Source: DAOPYU01 sp942493245 (GTDB lineage Bacteria > Sumerlaeota > Sumerlaeia > UBA8349). From it: a DNA stretch of 64,000 bases. Positions 25,923-35,523 of the stretch are shown here, one piece after another. The notes under the pieces were generated by a model that worked only from the letters and a program-made list of their open reading frames with translations, made no database searches and had not been told where the DNA came from. Within the stretch, counting starts at the first letter, position 1; each line of letters starts with the position of its first letter. The DNA is taken from assembly GCA_942493245.1 (NCBI GenBank), contig OW818685.1, positions 3,596,001 through 3,660,000 of the forward strand. The letters run 5' to 3'. The position numbers and the translations under genes are program-made.

Positions 25923-28886
25923 ATGGGACGAAAAGGGACGGTCATCGGTCTGGGATTGGCGCTGCTTGTGATCGCGGGGATGTGGGGATTGTGGGGGACC
26001 GGGAACCAGGAAAAAATCGCTTCCCGCGAGACCCCTTCACCCGCCGCGCAGCAGGTGACCCCGGAACCCGAACCGACGCCCGCCCCGACCCCTCCGTCCC
26101 TGGCCGCGACCCCGGCTCCCGTCCCCGAATCCCAATCCATCGCGGTCCGGGTCACCTGGCGCGACTTCGCCGAACCGGTCGAGGGGGTCTCCATTACTCT
26201 GTCCCCGAATAATGTGTCGCCGCACAATGATGCAAAGAATGAAGAAAAACCATCTCAGCCCCTCACCGGCGTGACGGACAAGGCGGGCCGGGTGGACCTG
26301 GCGCTCCCGTCCGAAATCCCCCTCACCCGCAACCTGCGGTTTCAGGTGAACGCCGACGGACCGGGGGTCGCCCCCCTCTTCATCGAAAGCGCGCGGGTGT
26401 ACACGACCCAGACGCTCGAGTTGTTTCTGAACAAGGCCTACGACTTCCACGGAACGGTCTATTGGAACCCGAAAGGAACCGGCAAAGTCCCCGCTCCAGG
26501 CGCGCAGGTCGCCGTCGTGAGGGCTTCCGACTCCACCCGGAAATTCTGGGAGGAGTCCGCCCTCCCGGCCACCGCGACCGCCGACGCCCAGGGGCATTAC
26601 GAAATCCGCTCCTTCCCCGAGAGTCCCGTCCGCATCCAGGCGCGCCTGGGTGAGTTCGTCACCGTGGACGCCCCTGTCCTGGCGATGCCCGAGCACGGCA
26701 AGCGGAGCGGTCCCTTCGACCTCACCCTGGAATCCGGCCTGACCCTCGTGGCGCTTGTGAGCGACAAGGCCACCCTCAAACCTCTTCCCAACGCCTCCGT
26801 CGAGGTCGCGTTCGCGTCGGGTGGCCTCTCGATCACCGGCACGACCAACGCCGAGGGGTTCTGCAACCTCGTGGGCCTCCCCACCGGTTCGCACCGCACC
26901 ATGGCCCATGTGGAAGGCTACACCCGCGAACACCTGTCGGTCGAGGTCGAGAAAAACGGGGACAACACCGTCGCCTTCTACCTCGACAAAGGAGGCCGCG
27001 CCCGAATCCACGCAATCCACGCCGAGACGAAAAAACCGATCGGGAACCTTGAACTCAAAGTCACGGTCCCCTTCAAGGAAAAGTTGTACCAGACGGTAAC
27101 ATGCAATGCGCAGGGGATCGCCCTCGTGGACGGACTCCCCATCGGTACTCAGGTCCGGGTAGGGCCAACCGGTGCCGCGTACAGTTTGCCATTGGTTCAC
27201 CTGAAGGGTGGAATCGGGACTTATGTATATCCTTCCTTCTCGGTCGAGGCGGAAAAGACGGTGGAGATCGATCTGGCGGTTGTAGAGGGATGGCAAGGCG
27301 ACAGCACGCCTCACAACGAGCGCGGGCAGGAATTTCTCCCGATCCAAGGGACAGTTGTGGACGAGGCCGGACAGCCCGTTCCCAGCGCCCTCGTCACCGC
27401 GTCGTCCTACTGTTGCCGCGCCCGGACCCTCACCGACTCCGACGGGCGGTTCTCGATCGAGAAGGCGTGCGTCAGTGTGTTCCCCTCCAGCGTCTCGCCC
27501 CTGCCGGATCTGGAGACCCTCCGGAAGCAGAAACCCGATTATGAACAGGGGATCGATCCCGCAAAGAAGGAATTCTATGTGGCACGCGAGGAGTACAAGG
27601 CGGACGACGGAACCCTCCAGCCCTATTATGTCGGCCCCGCCATGTTACGGGTGGAGGCAGAGGGGTACACCCCTCTCTCGGATATCCCCGCCGCCGTCGG
27701 TCGAGAAACACCCGTTGTCCTCCAGGACAAAAGCAAGGGAGAAGCGAGCGGACGCGTTCTGGACAAGGAGACAAATAAACCGATCTCGGAGTACACGATT
27801 TGTTGCCGGGACTTCGATAATCCCGAAATCAAGATACAAATTTATTCGAAAGAGGGGCGTTTCACACTGGCAGGGTTATCCTCCAATAAGCATTATTATT
27901 CAATCATTGAGGCCGAAGGATATATTGGGAGCTATGGTGAGGTTGAAATAAAACCGGGGATGGAAGACATCGAGATCCTACTGGAACGTCAGAAACCCCT
28001 CGAAGGAACCGTCGTGGATGGGGAAACACAAAACCCGATCAGTGGGGTCGAAGTCCGGTATTTGCCGGGAAACGATGGCCTCCTCAAAAGCTATATCAAG
28101 GATGGAGACGACTTTTCTACACACAACTACCTGGAGGCTCAAGTCACTGATTCTCAAGGCATTTTCTCTCTCAAACCCTCCCGAAAAGAAGGTGGATTAC
28201 TCTTTCTCCCCAACAATCGGACCTATGGAACCCGGCTGATCCTGTACTCGGAGAGAGAGGCGCTCCTCAACCCGGAGTCGGGGAAACTTGTCATTCCCCT
28301 AATTCCACGCACCGGATCGGCGAGTGTCCGTTTTGCGCCGGACCAGGTACCCTTTCTAAACTCGGCGACCTTCCGGTTGGACTACAAGGGAAAGGATTAT
28401 CGGGGCCCACAACCCGAACCTATCCGCGAAGGCAACATTTGCAGATGGGAAAATCTGGGAGAGGGGCCACATGAAATTTATGCCGAGAAACTCGACCCAC
28501 GGGAGTCCCGAATTCTCTCCATCAATTTTGAACTCTCGAAGGGCGCTTCAAAATCCTTCCAGATCGGGGAGGGGGCCAACACCTCTCTTTCCGGACAGAT
28601 TGTGAGAAAAAACGGAGAAACGATTCCCAATGCGAATTTCTTTCTCGACATCTACTCGACCGGGAAAGAAGGGGAACGCATCCGTACACTTTACAATTGT
28701 ACCTCCGATGCCAGCGGCTATTACCGGATCGAGAACCTTTTACCGGGAAACTCCCGGTTCGAGCCCGCGAATAGGCACATGACAGTAGAGAGAAACATCA
28801 AGGACATTTATCAGTTTGGGTACCCTTCTCCAGAAGCAATTCCAATCTCCGGGGGGACACAGCATGATTTCACTTTTCCCGAGTAA
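25923..28886 (+). CDS. Membrane-anchored protein with repeated carboxypeptidase-regulatory-like domains
   Basis: This 987-residue protein has one N-terminal membrane helix (VIGLGLALLVIAGMWGLWG), a Pro/Thr/Glu linker (TPEPEPTPAPTPP), then a string of beta-sandwich modules of the CarboxypepD_reg/Ig-like kind. Their hallmark phrases recur: GVTDKAGRVDL, NAEGFCNLVGLPTGSH, GTVVDEAGQPVPSALV, DGRFSIEKA, SGRVLDKETNKPISEY, GTVVDGETQNPISGV, SGQIVRKNGETIPNA. There is no catalytic domain. Such proteins are abundant in PVC bacteria with no settled role. ATG 25923 is preferred over an in-frame GTG at 25896. GC content drops after about 27,800, so the C-terminal half may have a separate history. Confidence 0.8.
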   Translation: MGRKGTVIGLGLALLVIAGMWGLWGTGNQEKIASRETPSPAAQQVTPEPEPTPAPTPPSLAATPAPVPESQSIAVRVTWRDFAEPVEGVSITLSPNNVSPHNDAKNEEKPSQPLTGVTDKAGRVDLALPSEIPLTRNLRFQVNADGPGVAPLFIESARVYTTQTLELFLNKAYDFHGTVYWNPKGTGKVPAPGAQVAVVRASDSTRKFWEESALPATATADAQGHYEIRSFPESPVRIQARLGEFVTVDAPVLAMPEHGKRSGPFDLTLESGLTLVALVSDKATLKPLPNASVEVAFASGGLSITGTTNAEGFCNLVGLPTGSHRTMAHVEGYTREHLSVEVEKNGDNTVAFYLDKGGRARIHAIHAETKKPIGNLELKVTVPFKEKLYQTVTCNAQGIALVDGLPIGTQVRVGPTGAAYSLPLVHLKGGIGTYVYPSFSVEAEKTVEIDLAVVEGWQGDSTPHNERGQEFLPIQGTVVDEAGQPVPSALVTASSYCCRARTLTDSDGRFSIEKACVSVFPSSVSPLPDLETLRKQKPDYEQGIDPAKKEFYVAREEYKADDGTLQPYYVGPAMLRVEAEGYTPLSDIPAAVGRETPVVLQDKSKGEASGRVLDKETNKPISEYTICCRDFDNPEIKIQIYSKEGRFTLAGLSSNKHYYSIIEAEGYIGSYGEVEIKPGMEDIEILLERQKPLEGTVVDGETQNPISGVEVRYLPGNDGLLKSYIKDGDDFSTHNYLEAQVTDSQGIFSLKPSRKEGGLLFLPNNRTYGTRLILYSEREALLNPESGKLVIPLIPRTGSASVRFAPDQVPFLNSATFRLDYKGKDYRGPQPEPIREGNICRWENLGEGPHEIYAEKLDPRESRILSINFELSKGASKSFQIGEGANTSLSGQIVRKNGETIPNANFFLDIYSTGKEGERIRTLYNCTSDASGYYRIENLLPGNSRFEPANRHMTVERNIKDIYQFGYPSPEAIPISGGTQHDFTFPE

Positions 28887-28984
28887 TTTGATGGAGAACG
28901 ATAGTGTACAGAATACGGATTCCAAACCACCCGGCACGATTTCTCGTTCGCCCCTCCCCCGGCGAAGGAATGAAAGTTTCTGGA

Positions 28985-29039
28985 GGACAGGATTAACAGG
29001 ATTGACAAGATCATCTTGTTGATCCTGTTAATCCTGTCC
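28985..29039. terminator. Long hairpin of the GGATTAACAGGAT type
   Basis: Eighteen-base arms, GGACAGGATTAACAGGAT (28985-29002) and its exact complement (29022-29039), flank a second perfect inner stem ACAAGAT-C-ATCTTGT. It starts about 100 bp after the upstream stop and probably ends that transcript. The sequence belongs to a widespread class of intergenic CAGGATTA repeats; related words occur at 25772-25790 and 34336-34390. Confidence 0.7.
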
Positions 29040-29142
29040 AAATTTCTCCCCCATCTCGCCGTCTTCCCCCAGGACTCCTCATTGTCGAACCAAACATTCC
29101 CTTATATTCGGGTTCTCACACAGACCGACAGGCGGCTTTGAG

Positions 29143-29249
29143 GTGGCATGGGCGTCTCGCCCATGAAGAGGCTCCGGAACAACCCCCCCGAAATTCCCGG
29201 CCCGGCCGACGAGAACGTCGGCAAATCACGGGCGGGACGCCCGTGCCAC
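29143..29249. repeat. Paired GC hairpins bounded by GTGGCA/TGCCAC
   Basis: CATGGGCG-TCT-CGCCCATG and ACGGGCG-GGA-CGCCCGT are two short perfect hairpins inside an outer GTGGCA...TGCCAC inverted pair. The second hairpin shares its GGGCGGGACGCCC core with the 215-bp repeats at 15-230 and 60131-60338. No gene is apparent in 28887-29416 apart from this, the hairpin upstream and the Rrf2 promoter. Confidence 0.65.
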
Positions 29250-29368
29250 TTCCGGGCCATCCCGCCCCTCGTGGCGGACAAAGAGACTTCCCGGCATCCG
29301 ACAACCTGACAATTGCCCAGACAATGAGGAGTTCCCGCCGTTTCCTTCTCCCCCTTCAAGAAATCGAG

Positions 29369-29405
29369 TTGACATCGTTCTTCCGCTGATTTATCATAAA
29401 ATCAG
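29369..29405 (+). promoter_or_regulatory. Promoter and candidate operator of the Rrf2 regulator
   Basis: TTGACA (29369-29374), 17 bp, then TATCAT (29392-29397) is a near-consensus promoter. A perfect inverted repeat CTGATTT-N6-AAATCAG (29386-29405) straddles the -10, a good position for autorepression by the Rrf2 protein encoded 12 bp downstream. Confidence 0.7.
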
Positions 29406-29416
29406 TTGAGAAAGGG

Positions 29417-29875
29417 ATGATGGATATGGGTGTCTCATTGAAATGTCAATATGGCCTGCGGGCGCTGTTCGAACTGGCCAAGCGCGAGGGAGAAGGACTG
29501 ACCCGGTTGACCGAGATTGCCGAGAAGCAGGCGATCCCGCCGCGGTTTCTGGAAAACATCCTGAACCAGCTGCGCCAGGGGGGCTTTGTGGAAAGCCGCC
29601 GGGGCAAGGACGGCGGGTTCCTTCTCCAGCGCCCCGCCCGCGACATCACCGTTGGGGAGATTGTCCGCTTCATCGAAGGTCCCATCCACCCGGTCGGGTG
29701 CGCCGGGGAAAACCCGACCCACAAGTGCCCCCTGATGGGGCACTGCGTGTTCATGGGCCTGTGGGATGAAGCCCGAACCGCCCTGGAATCGGTCTATGAC
29801 AGCAAAACTCTGAAAGACCTGGTGGACGAAGACCGGCTTCGGGCGACACAAACGACGAACGACTACTGTATTTGA
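29417..29875 (+). CDS. Rrf2-family transcriptional regulator, possibly Fe-S or thiol sensing
   Basis: This 152-residue protein has the winged helix of the Rrf2 family: LKCQYGLRALFELAKREG, LTEIAEKQAIPPRFLENILN, LRQGGFVESRRGKDGGFLL and the ITVGEIVRFIEGP dimer helix. Three cysteines (C95, C104, C110; spacing C-X8-C-X5-C) lie where IscR and NsrR bind their clusters, though the first spacing is longer. It precedes two trans-sulfuration enzymes and cysK on the same strand, so control of cysteine/methionine supply, in the manner of CymR, is a reasonable inference. The start lies among ATGs at 29417, 29420 and 29426. Confidence 0.88.
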   Translation: MMDMGVSLKCQYGLRALFELAKREGEGLTRLTEIAEKQAIPPRFLENILNQLRQGGFVESRRGKDGGFLLQRPARDITVGEIVRFIEGPIHPVGCAGENPTHKCPLMGHCVFMGLWDEARTALESVYDSKTLKDLVDEDRLRATQTTNDYCI

Positions 29876-30008
29876 GAAACACGGTCGCCCTCCGCCGAAA
29901 AGTGGGCATGAAAAAAGATTCTCTTTTTATCACAAATCCGATTGACTAAATGAATCTCGTGTGCAAGGATACCATTCAGAGAGGGAGAAAAGGAGTCACA
30001 CCAACACC

Positions 30009-31184
30009 ATGCCGATCCAGAACCCCCAAGCCGAACACCCCCCCACCCGACAGAAAGTCGAGACGTTTCTGGCTCAGGCCGGCTCGACCTGGGACGAGAA
30101 GACCGGCGCAATCTCCATGCCGATCTATCAGGTGGCCACGTTCCGACACCCCGCCCTGGGGCAAAGCACCGGCTTCGACTACTCCCGCACCGCGAACCCG
30201 ACCCGGTCGGTTCTGGAAGAAACGATGGCCCATCTTGAGGGCGGCGCGCGGGCGTTCGCTTTCGGCTCCGGACTGGCGGCGGTGGACACGGTGTTGCGTC
30301 TCTTCAAGCCCGGGGATCGAATCCTCGTCACCGAGGATCTCTATGGGGGCACCTTCCGGTTGTTCGAGAAGGGTTACCGCGCCCTGGGGATCGAGGCTCT
30401 CTATGTGGACACCTCCGACACCGCCGCAGTAGCGCGTATGCTCGCCTCAAGCGGGGCCAAAGCGCTGTTTGTCGAGACGCCGACCAACCCTCTCCTCAAA
30501 GTCGCGGACCTGGCGGCGCTGGGTGAACTGGCGCGGCGCCACAACGCCCTTCTGATCGTGGACAACACGTTCCTGACCCCGGCTCAGTCGCGTCCTTTCG
30601 AGTTCGGCGCCGATATCACGGTGTACAGTGGAACGAAATACCTCAGCGGCCACAACGACGTGGTGGCCGGTCTGGCGGTCGCCCGGACGGAGGAATTGGC
30701 TGAACGACTGGCTTTTTTCCAGAATGCGGCAGGTGCGATTCTGGGGCCGATGGATTCCTGGCTGGTGTTGCGGGGACTCAAGACTCTGGTTCTGCGTTTG
30801 AAGAAACAGGAGGAAAACGCGCGGACCGTGGCGGAGTTTCTGCTCCACCACCCGCACGTGGCCCACGTCCACTACCCCGGTCTCCCCACCCACCCGGGAC
30901 ACGAGACCCTGAAGCGGCAATCCAGCGGCTTGGGCGCCATGATCGCCTTCGAGGTGGACAACCCCGCCCGGGTGCCGGACATTCTGGCCGGGGTGCAGGT
31001 GTTCCTCTTCGCCGAGAGCCTGGGCGGAACCGAATCGCTGATCACGTTCCCGGCCCTTCAGACCCACGCCGACATGGACCCGGCCCTCCGGGAACGGTTG
31101 GGGATCAACGACCGGCTTTTAAGACTTTCCATCGGCATCGAAGATGCCGATGATCTGATCAACGACCTGAACTCGGTTCTGTGA
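30009..31184 (+). CDS. Trans-sulfuration PLP enzyme 1 (Cys/Met metabolism family)
   Basis: This 391-residue fold-type I enzyme belongs to the cystathionine gamma-synthase / O-acetylhomoserine sulfhydrylase family. PLP-site elements are YSRTANPTRSVLE (phosphate-binding Tyr/Arg from the partner subunit), GSGLAAVDTVL, VETPTNPLLKVADL, VDNTFLTPA and the Schiff-base Lys210 in YSGTKYLSGHNDVVAG. SLGGTESLITFPALQTHADM matches the substrate end of the pocket. Substrate choice within the family cannot be fixed from these motifs. A more upstream start at 29961 is possible. The next gene, a paralogue, begins 17 bp after its stop, so the two are co-transcribed. Confidence 0.92.
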   Translation: MPIQNPQAEHPPTRQKVETFLAQAGSTWDEKTGAISMPIYQVATFRHPALGQSTGFDYSRTANPTRSVLEETMAHLEGGARAFAFGSGLAAVDTVLRLFKPGDRILVTEDLYGGTFRLFEKGYRALGIEALYVDTSDTAAVARMLASSGAKALFVETPTNPLLKVADLAALGELARRHNALLIVDNTFLTPAQSRPFEFGADITVYSGTKYLSGHNDVVAGLAVARTEELAERLAFFQNAAGAILGPMDSWLVLRGLKTLVLRLKKQEENARTVAEFLLHHPHVAHVHYPGLPTHPGHETLKRQSSGLGAMIAFEVDNPARVPDILAGVQVFLFAESLGGTESLITFPALQTHADMDPALRERLGINDRLLRLSIGIEDADDLINDLNSVL

Positions 31185-31201
31185 GAAAGGGAGAAGGCCC
31201 C

Positions 31202-32335
31202 ATGGACTTCCAGACAAAAATCATCCACGCGGGCGTGGACCGCGACCCGGTGACCGGCGCATCGAGCGTTCCCCTCTATCTGGCTTCGACCTACAGCCAG
31301 AGCGATCCGGAAGTATTCGGCGCGTACGACTATACCCGCAGCGGCAACCCGACACGCGAGGCGCTGGAAAAGACGATTGCGGAACTGGACGGCGGCGCGG
31401 CGGGGTTCGCCTTCGCCTCGGGCATGGCCGCCACCTCGTCGGTCCTGTTGTTGTTCCAACCGGGTGACCACCTGGTGGTGAGCGAGGATGTGTATGGCGG
31501 CACCTTCCGCGTCTTGACCAAACTCTTCTCCCACTGGGGCCTGTCCGTCACCTTCGCCGACACCACCCGCCCCGAAGCGGTCCGCGCGGCGATTACCGAC
31601 AAGACCCGGGCGTTGTTCATCGAAACGCCCTCGAACCCGCTCCTGAAAATCACCGACCTGAACGCGATGGTGGAAATCGCGCGGGAACGGAATCTCCTGA
31701 CCATCGCCGACAATACGTTCGCGACGCCGTACCTCCAGCGCCCCATTGAATTCGGATTCGACATCGTGGTCCACAGCGCGACGAAGTTTCTGAACGGCCA
31801 CAGCGACGTGCTGGCGGGCCTGGCCGTTGTCCGGACCCCGGAACTGGCCAAGCGACTCCGGTTCATCCAGAACGCGTTCGGCGCGGTTCTGGGGGTCCAG
31901 GACGCCTGGCTGTTGTTGCGCGGGATGAAAACCCTCGGAGTGCGCCTCGAAGCCGAGCAGAAAACGGCGGAAACCGTGGCGCGCGCGTTGCTGACCCTGC
32001 CCCAGGTCCGGAAAGTCCATTACCCCCTGTTGGAAGACCACCCCGGACGGGACATCCACCGGGCGCAGGCCTCCGGGGGCGGGGCAATCATTTCGTTCGA
32101 ACTGGAAAACGAGGAGCAGACCAAGGCGTTCCTGAAGAAGGTTCACCTGCCCCTCCTGGCGGTCAGCCTCGGAGGCGTGGAAAGCATTCTGACCTACCCG
32201 GCCACCATGTCGCACGCCGCCATTCCCCGGGAAGAACGCGAGCGTCTGGGCATCACCGGATCGCTGGTGCGGCTCTCGGTCGGACTGGAATCGGCGGACG
32301 ATCTTCTGGCCGATATCCGTCAGGCGTTGGCCTGA
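31202..32335 (+). CDS. Trans-sulfuration PLP enzyme 2 (cystathionine lyase/synthase family)
   Basis: This 377-residue paralogue of the preceding enzyme starts with TKIIHAGVDRDPVTGASSVPLYL, typical of cystathionine gamma-synthase and beta/gamma-lyase proteins. It has YTRSGNPTREALEKTIAEL, ASGMAATSSVLLLF, IETPSNPLLKITDL, ADNTFATPYLQRP, Lys195 in HSATKFLNGHSDVLAG, and SLGGVESILTYPATMSHAAI. The pair plus cysK could run cysteine-homocysteine exchange in either direction; one may be the synthase and the other the lyase. The ATG at 31202 follows GAAAGGGAGAAGG. Confidence 0.92.
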   Translation: MDFQTKIIHAGVDRDPVTGASSVPLYLASTYSQSDPEVFGAYDYTRSGNPTREALEKTIAELDGGAAGFAFASGMAATSSVLLLFQPGDHLVVSEDVYGGTFRVLTKLFSHWGLSVTFADTTRPEAVRAAITDKTRALFIETPSNPLLKITDLNAMVEIARERNLLTIADNTFATPYLQRPIEFGFDIVVHSATKFLNGHSDVLAGLAVVRTPELAKRLRFIQNAFGAVLGVQDAWLLLRGMKTLGVRLEAEQKTAETVARALLTLPQVRKVHYPLLEDHPGRDIHRAQASGGGAIISFELENEEQTKAFLKKVHLPLLAVSLGGVESILTYPATMSHAAIPREERERLGITGSLVRLSVGLESADDLLADIRQALA

Positions 32336-32381
32336 TCGGGAGACAAAAGAGACAAAAACGGACGTCCAGGGGTTTTTCCCC

Positions 32382-32410
32382 TTCACGACACAGCAGAATT
32401 CCAATAGAAT
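32382..32410 (+). promoter_or_regulatory. Predicted promoter of cysK
   Basis: TTCACG (32382-32387), a 17-bp spacer and TAGAAT (32405-32410) precede a strong AAAAGGAG ribosome site and the ATG at 32444. It suggests cysK has its own start in addition to any read-through from the PLP genes. Confidence 0.5.
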
Positions 32411-32443
32411 CAGGACCCATCAGTGAGAAAAGGAGACCGTATC

Positions 32444-33400
<957 letters not shown>

Positions 33401-33411
33401 ACCAGGCTTTC

Positions 33412-34248
33412 TCAGACTGACCGCTCCTGCAGCGCCTCGTTCATCGAGCCGCAGCGGTAACCGGTCAGATCCAGAGAACTGTGGACGAATCCCGCCTGAC
33501 GGCAGATCTGCGCGAGCGTTTCACGATGGTCGAATGCCTTTTGCATTTCGGCGGAGTCGAACTCGATGCGGGCCAGATCGCCGTGGCTCCGGACGCGCAA
33601 CTGCGTGAAACCCATCTGGCGCAGGGCGCGCTCAACCTGGCCGACGCGATCCAGTTTCTCGCGCGTGATGCGTTCCCCATAGGGGAACCGCGAGGCCAGA
33701 CAGGCCATCGCCGGTTTCTCGGATGTGGACAGGTTGAAATGGCGCGACAGGGCGCGAATATCCTCCTTGGTCAACCCGGCCCGTTCGAGCGGCGACACGA
33801 CGCCCAGTTCCTCGACGGCGCGGCGACCCGGACGAAAGTCGGACAGGTCGCTGGCGTTGTTGCCGTCGAACACCCCCGCCAATCCCCGTTCCTTTGAGAT
33901 CCGCACCAGCTGCGCGAACAGTTCCCGCTTGCAGTAGTAACAGCGGTCGGGCGGGTTATCCAGGAACTCCGGAATGTCGAGTTCTTCGGAGCGCACCATC
34001 AGGTGCGGCAGCGCGAAGTCCTGTGAGAGGCGTTTGGCCTCCTCCATCTCTTCGAGGGGGTAGGTCGAGGATTCCGCCGTCACGAGCAGAACTTTCCCCG
34101 GGAGCACGCGCCCGGCCACATACGCCAATAAGGTACTGTCCACCCCGCCCGAGAAGGCGACCAGCGCCGAGGGGTAGCGACCGATTTCCGCTTCGAGCGC
34201 TTGCAGCTTCGTCGCCAACGCCGGGTCCATTTTTTCGATTCCGTTCAT
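33412..34248 (-). CDS. larE: LarE-like ATP-dependent sulfur transferase
   Basis: This 278-residue PP-loop protein has SGGVDST at residues 33-39 (ATP pyrophosphatase), LVTAESSTYPLEEMEEAKRL, PDRCYYCKRELF, VFDGNNASDLSDFRPGRRA and the conserved AMACLASRFPYGERI. LarE proteins activate the carboxylates of a nicotinate-derived substrate and insert sulfur while building the nickel-pincer cofactor of lactate racemase; sulfur comes from a sacrificial cysteine, probably that in ACLASRF, or from an Fe-S cluster in other members. No larA, larB or larC gene is in the window, so another thiolation role is possible. Confidence 0.88.
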   Translation of the reverse strand: MNGIEKMDPALATKLQALEAEIGRYPSALVAFSGGVDSTLLAYVAGRVLPGKVLLVTAESSTYPLEEMEEAKRLSQDFALPHLMVRSEELDIPEFLDNPPDRCYYCKRELFAQLVRISKERGLAGVFDGNNASDLSDFRPGRRAVEELGVVSPLERAGLTKEDIRALSRHFNLSTSEKPAMACLASRFPYGERITREKLDRVGQVERALRQMGFTQLRVRSHGDLARIEFDSAEMQKAFDHRETLAQICRQAGFVHSSLDLTGYRCGSMNEALQERSV

Positions 34249-34335
34249 TTTGTCTCCAGTATTTTCAGATTGATCGAGATTGCGTTCAAGGTAGTTCCCC
34301 CTCCTGATTTCTTCCGGGAAGAAAAGAAAAATCAG

Positions 34336-34390
34336 ACAGGATAACAGGATCGACAGGATAAGGTTCCAATTTTTGCATGCGTTATCCTGT
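34336..34390 (-). terminator. Inverted CAGGATAA repeat between larE and the ParB-like gene
   Basis: ACAGGATAAC (34336-34345) and its complement GTTATCCTGT (34381-34390) pair across a 35-bp spacer containing another CAGGATAA. It lies just downstream of the minus-strand ParB-like gene and could end its transcript. It belongs to the same repeat class as the hairpin at 28985-29039. Confidence 0.55.
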
Positions 34391-34398
34391 TCTCTCTT

Positions 34399-35403
34399 TC
34401 AAAGGACTCCCATGCGGCGAATCCCTTCGTTGCCGGTGAGGTAACCCGACTGGTGCGCCTGTTTGTCGAGGAACCCGTTCAGGCCGTCGTGGTCCACATG
34501 CACGACCATCGCCTGAATCGAGCGCAGACCGGCCTCGAGCCGGGCGCGCAGACGCGTGTGCCCGACGGACACATAGTCGAGCTGGCGCGTGCGCGTCACG
34601 AGGATCGGCGCATCCAGCAGAGCGGGCGACGCGGCGATCCGGTTCAGTTTTTCCCGCTCCACGGCGGGTTGGGTCAACACCAGCCCGCGGTAGAAAAGCG
34701 TCTCGACCGACAGCGCCAACGCATCGCGCCGGAGGTGAAACATCCGGGTGAGGGTCCGGATATACCCGTCGAGGGACAGGCAGGGGATCTCGGCGCTGAC
34801 CGCTTCGTCCGCCGAGCGCAACTGGCGGTAACGCGCCGCGCGGGTCGAGAAAAGGTCGCCGTGGCGGAACAGATGTTCGCGCTTGCGCAGCGCCACCACC
34901 TGTGTGAGCAGGCGCTTGTAGGCCTCGCGCAAGGCCCCCACCCCATGTGTGCCAAACTTGACGTCGAGTTCCCGATACAGATGCTGGGTCATTTCGAGAA
35001 AAGAGGCCGCGGCATTCTCGTCCGTCAGAACATGCACCCGCACGGGCAGTTCCTCGTACCCGTGCATCAGGGCATAGAGCGCGCGGTGATTCCCCTGCAG
35101 GAGCGGGTAGTCGGAAATCCCGCGCCCGCGCACCACCACCAGCGGCAGGCGCGCCACCAGCGCTCGGTAGTCTTCTTTCTGGAGCGCGCACAACCGCAGA
35201 TAGCGCCACATCTCGATGTCCGGCTGCAGCACCCGCAGGGAAGTCACGGGAGCGAAGGTCTGATGCACCCGAATCTCCTCCGCTCCAAACAGGTCTCGGA
35301 GATACTGACGCGGGTCCACGGTGTCGCTGACGGCTTCGGTCCAATCGGGCCAGGCGACCTTCTTTGAGGCGATGCTCGCGATGATTTCGTCAATCGAGTA
35401 CAC
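34399..35403 (-). CDS. ParB/sulfiredoxin-fold-like protein of unknown function
   Basis: This 334-residue protein has a GTG start (35403) behind GGGAGGCTGAGC. Residues about 85-125 read VVVRGRGISDYPLLQGNHR then ALYALMHGYEELPVRVHVL, close to the ParB/Srx pattern in which a G-x-H-R motif binds nucleotide phosphates. The rest is helical, Arg-rich and unrecognised; near the end an LDYVSVGHTRLRARLEAGL stretch stands out. It is neither a chromosome-partition ParB (no HTH core recognised, no parA beside it) nor a typical sulfiredoxin (too long). Its neighbour is larE, 150 bp downstream, past a hairpin. Function unassigned. Confidence 0.6.
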   Translation of the reverse strand: MYSIDEIIASIASKKVAWPDWTEAVSDTVDPRQYLRDLFGAEEIRVHQTFAPVTSLRVLQPDIEMWRYLRLCALQKEDYRALVARLPLVVVRGRGISDYPLLQGNHRALYALMHGYEELPVRVHVLTDENAAASFLEMTQHLYRELDVKFGTHGVGALREAYKRLLTQVVALRKREHLFRHGDLFSTRAARYRQLRSADEAVSAEIPCLSLDGYIRTLTRMFHLRRDALALSVETLFYRGLVLTQPAVEREKLNRIAASPALLDAPILVTRTRQLDYVSVGHTRLRARLEAGLRSIQAMVVHVDHDGLNGFLDKQAHQSGYLTGNEGIRRMGVL

Positions 35404-35432
35404 GCTCAGCCTCCCGTGCGCCAGAAATCGCG

Positions 35433-35470
35433 CGTGCCGCAGCCCCCTCTTTCGAGCGCGCTGCGGCACG
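35433..35470 (-). terminator. Hairpin downstream of the first M4 protease
   Basis: CGTGCCGCAG (35433-35442) pairs perfectly with CTGCGGCACG (35461-35470) across an 18-bp loop. It is 54-91 bp after the minus-strand protease stop. No T tract follows, so it may be a processing or rho-assisted end. Confidence 0.5.
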
Positions 35471-35523
35471 GATTCTCACATTCCCCTGTTCTGTCTCAGG
35501 CGCACAACGCCCCGCCCCCGCGC

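Noticed and set aside
28985..29039. Short repeated words considered as a CRISPR or tandem array.
   Set aside because: Only one hairpin with no repeat-spacer periodicity and no cas genes nearby.
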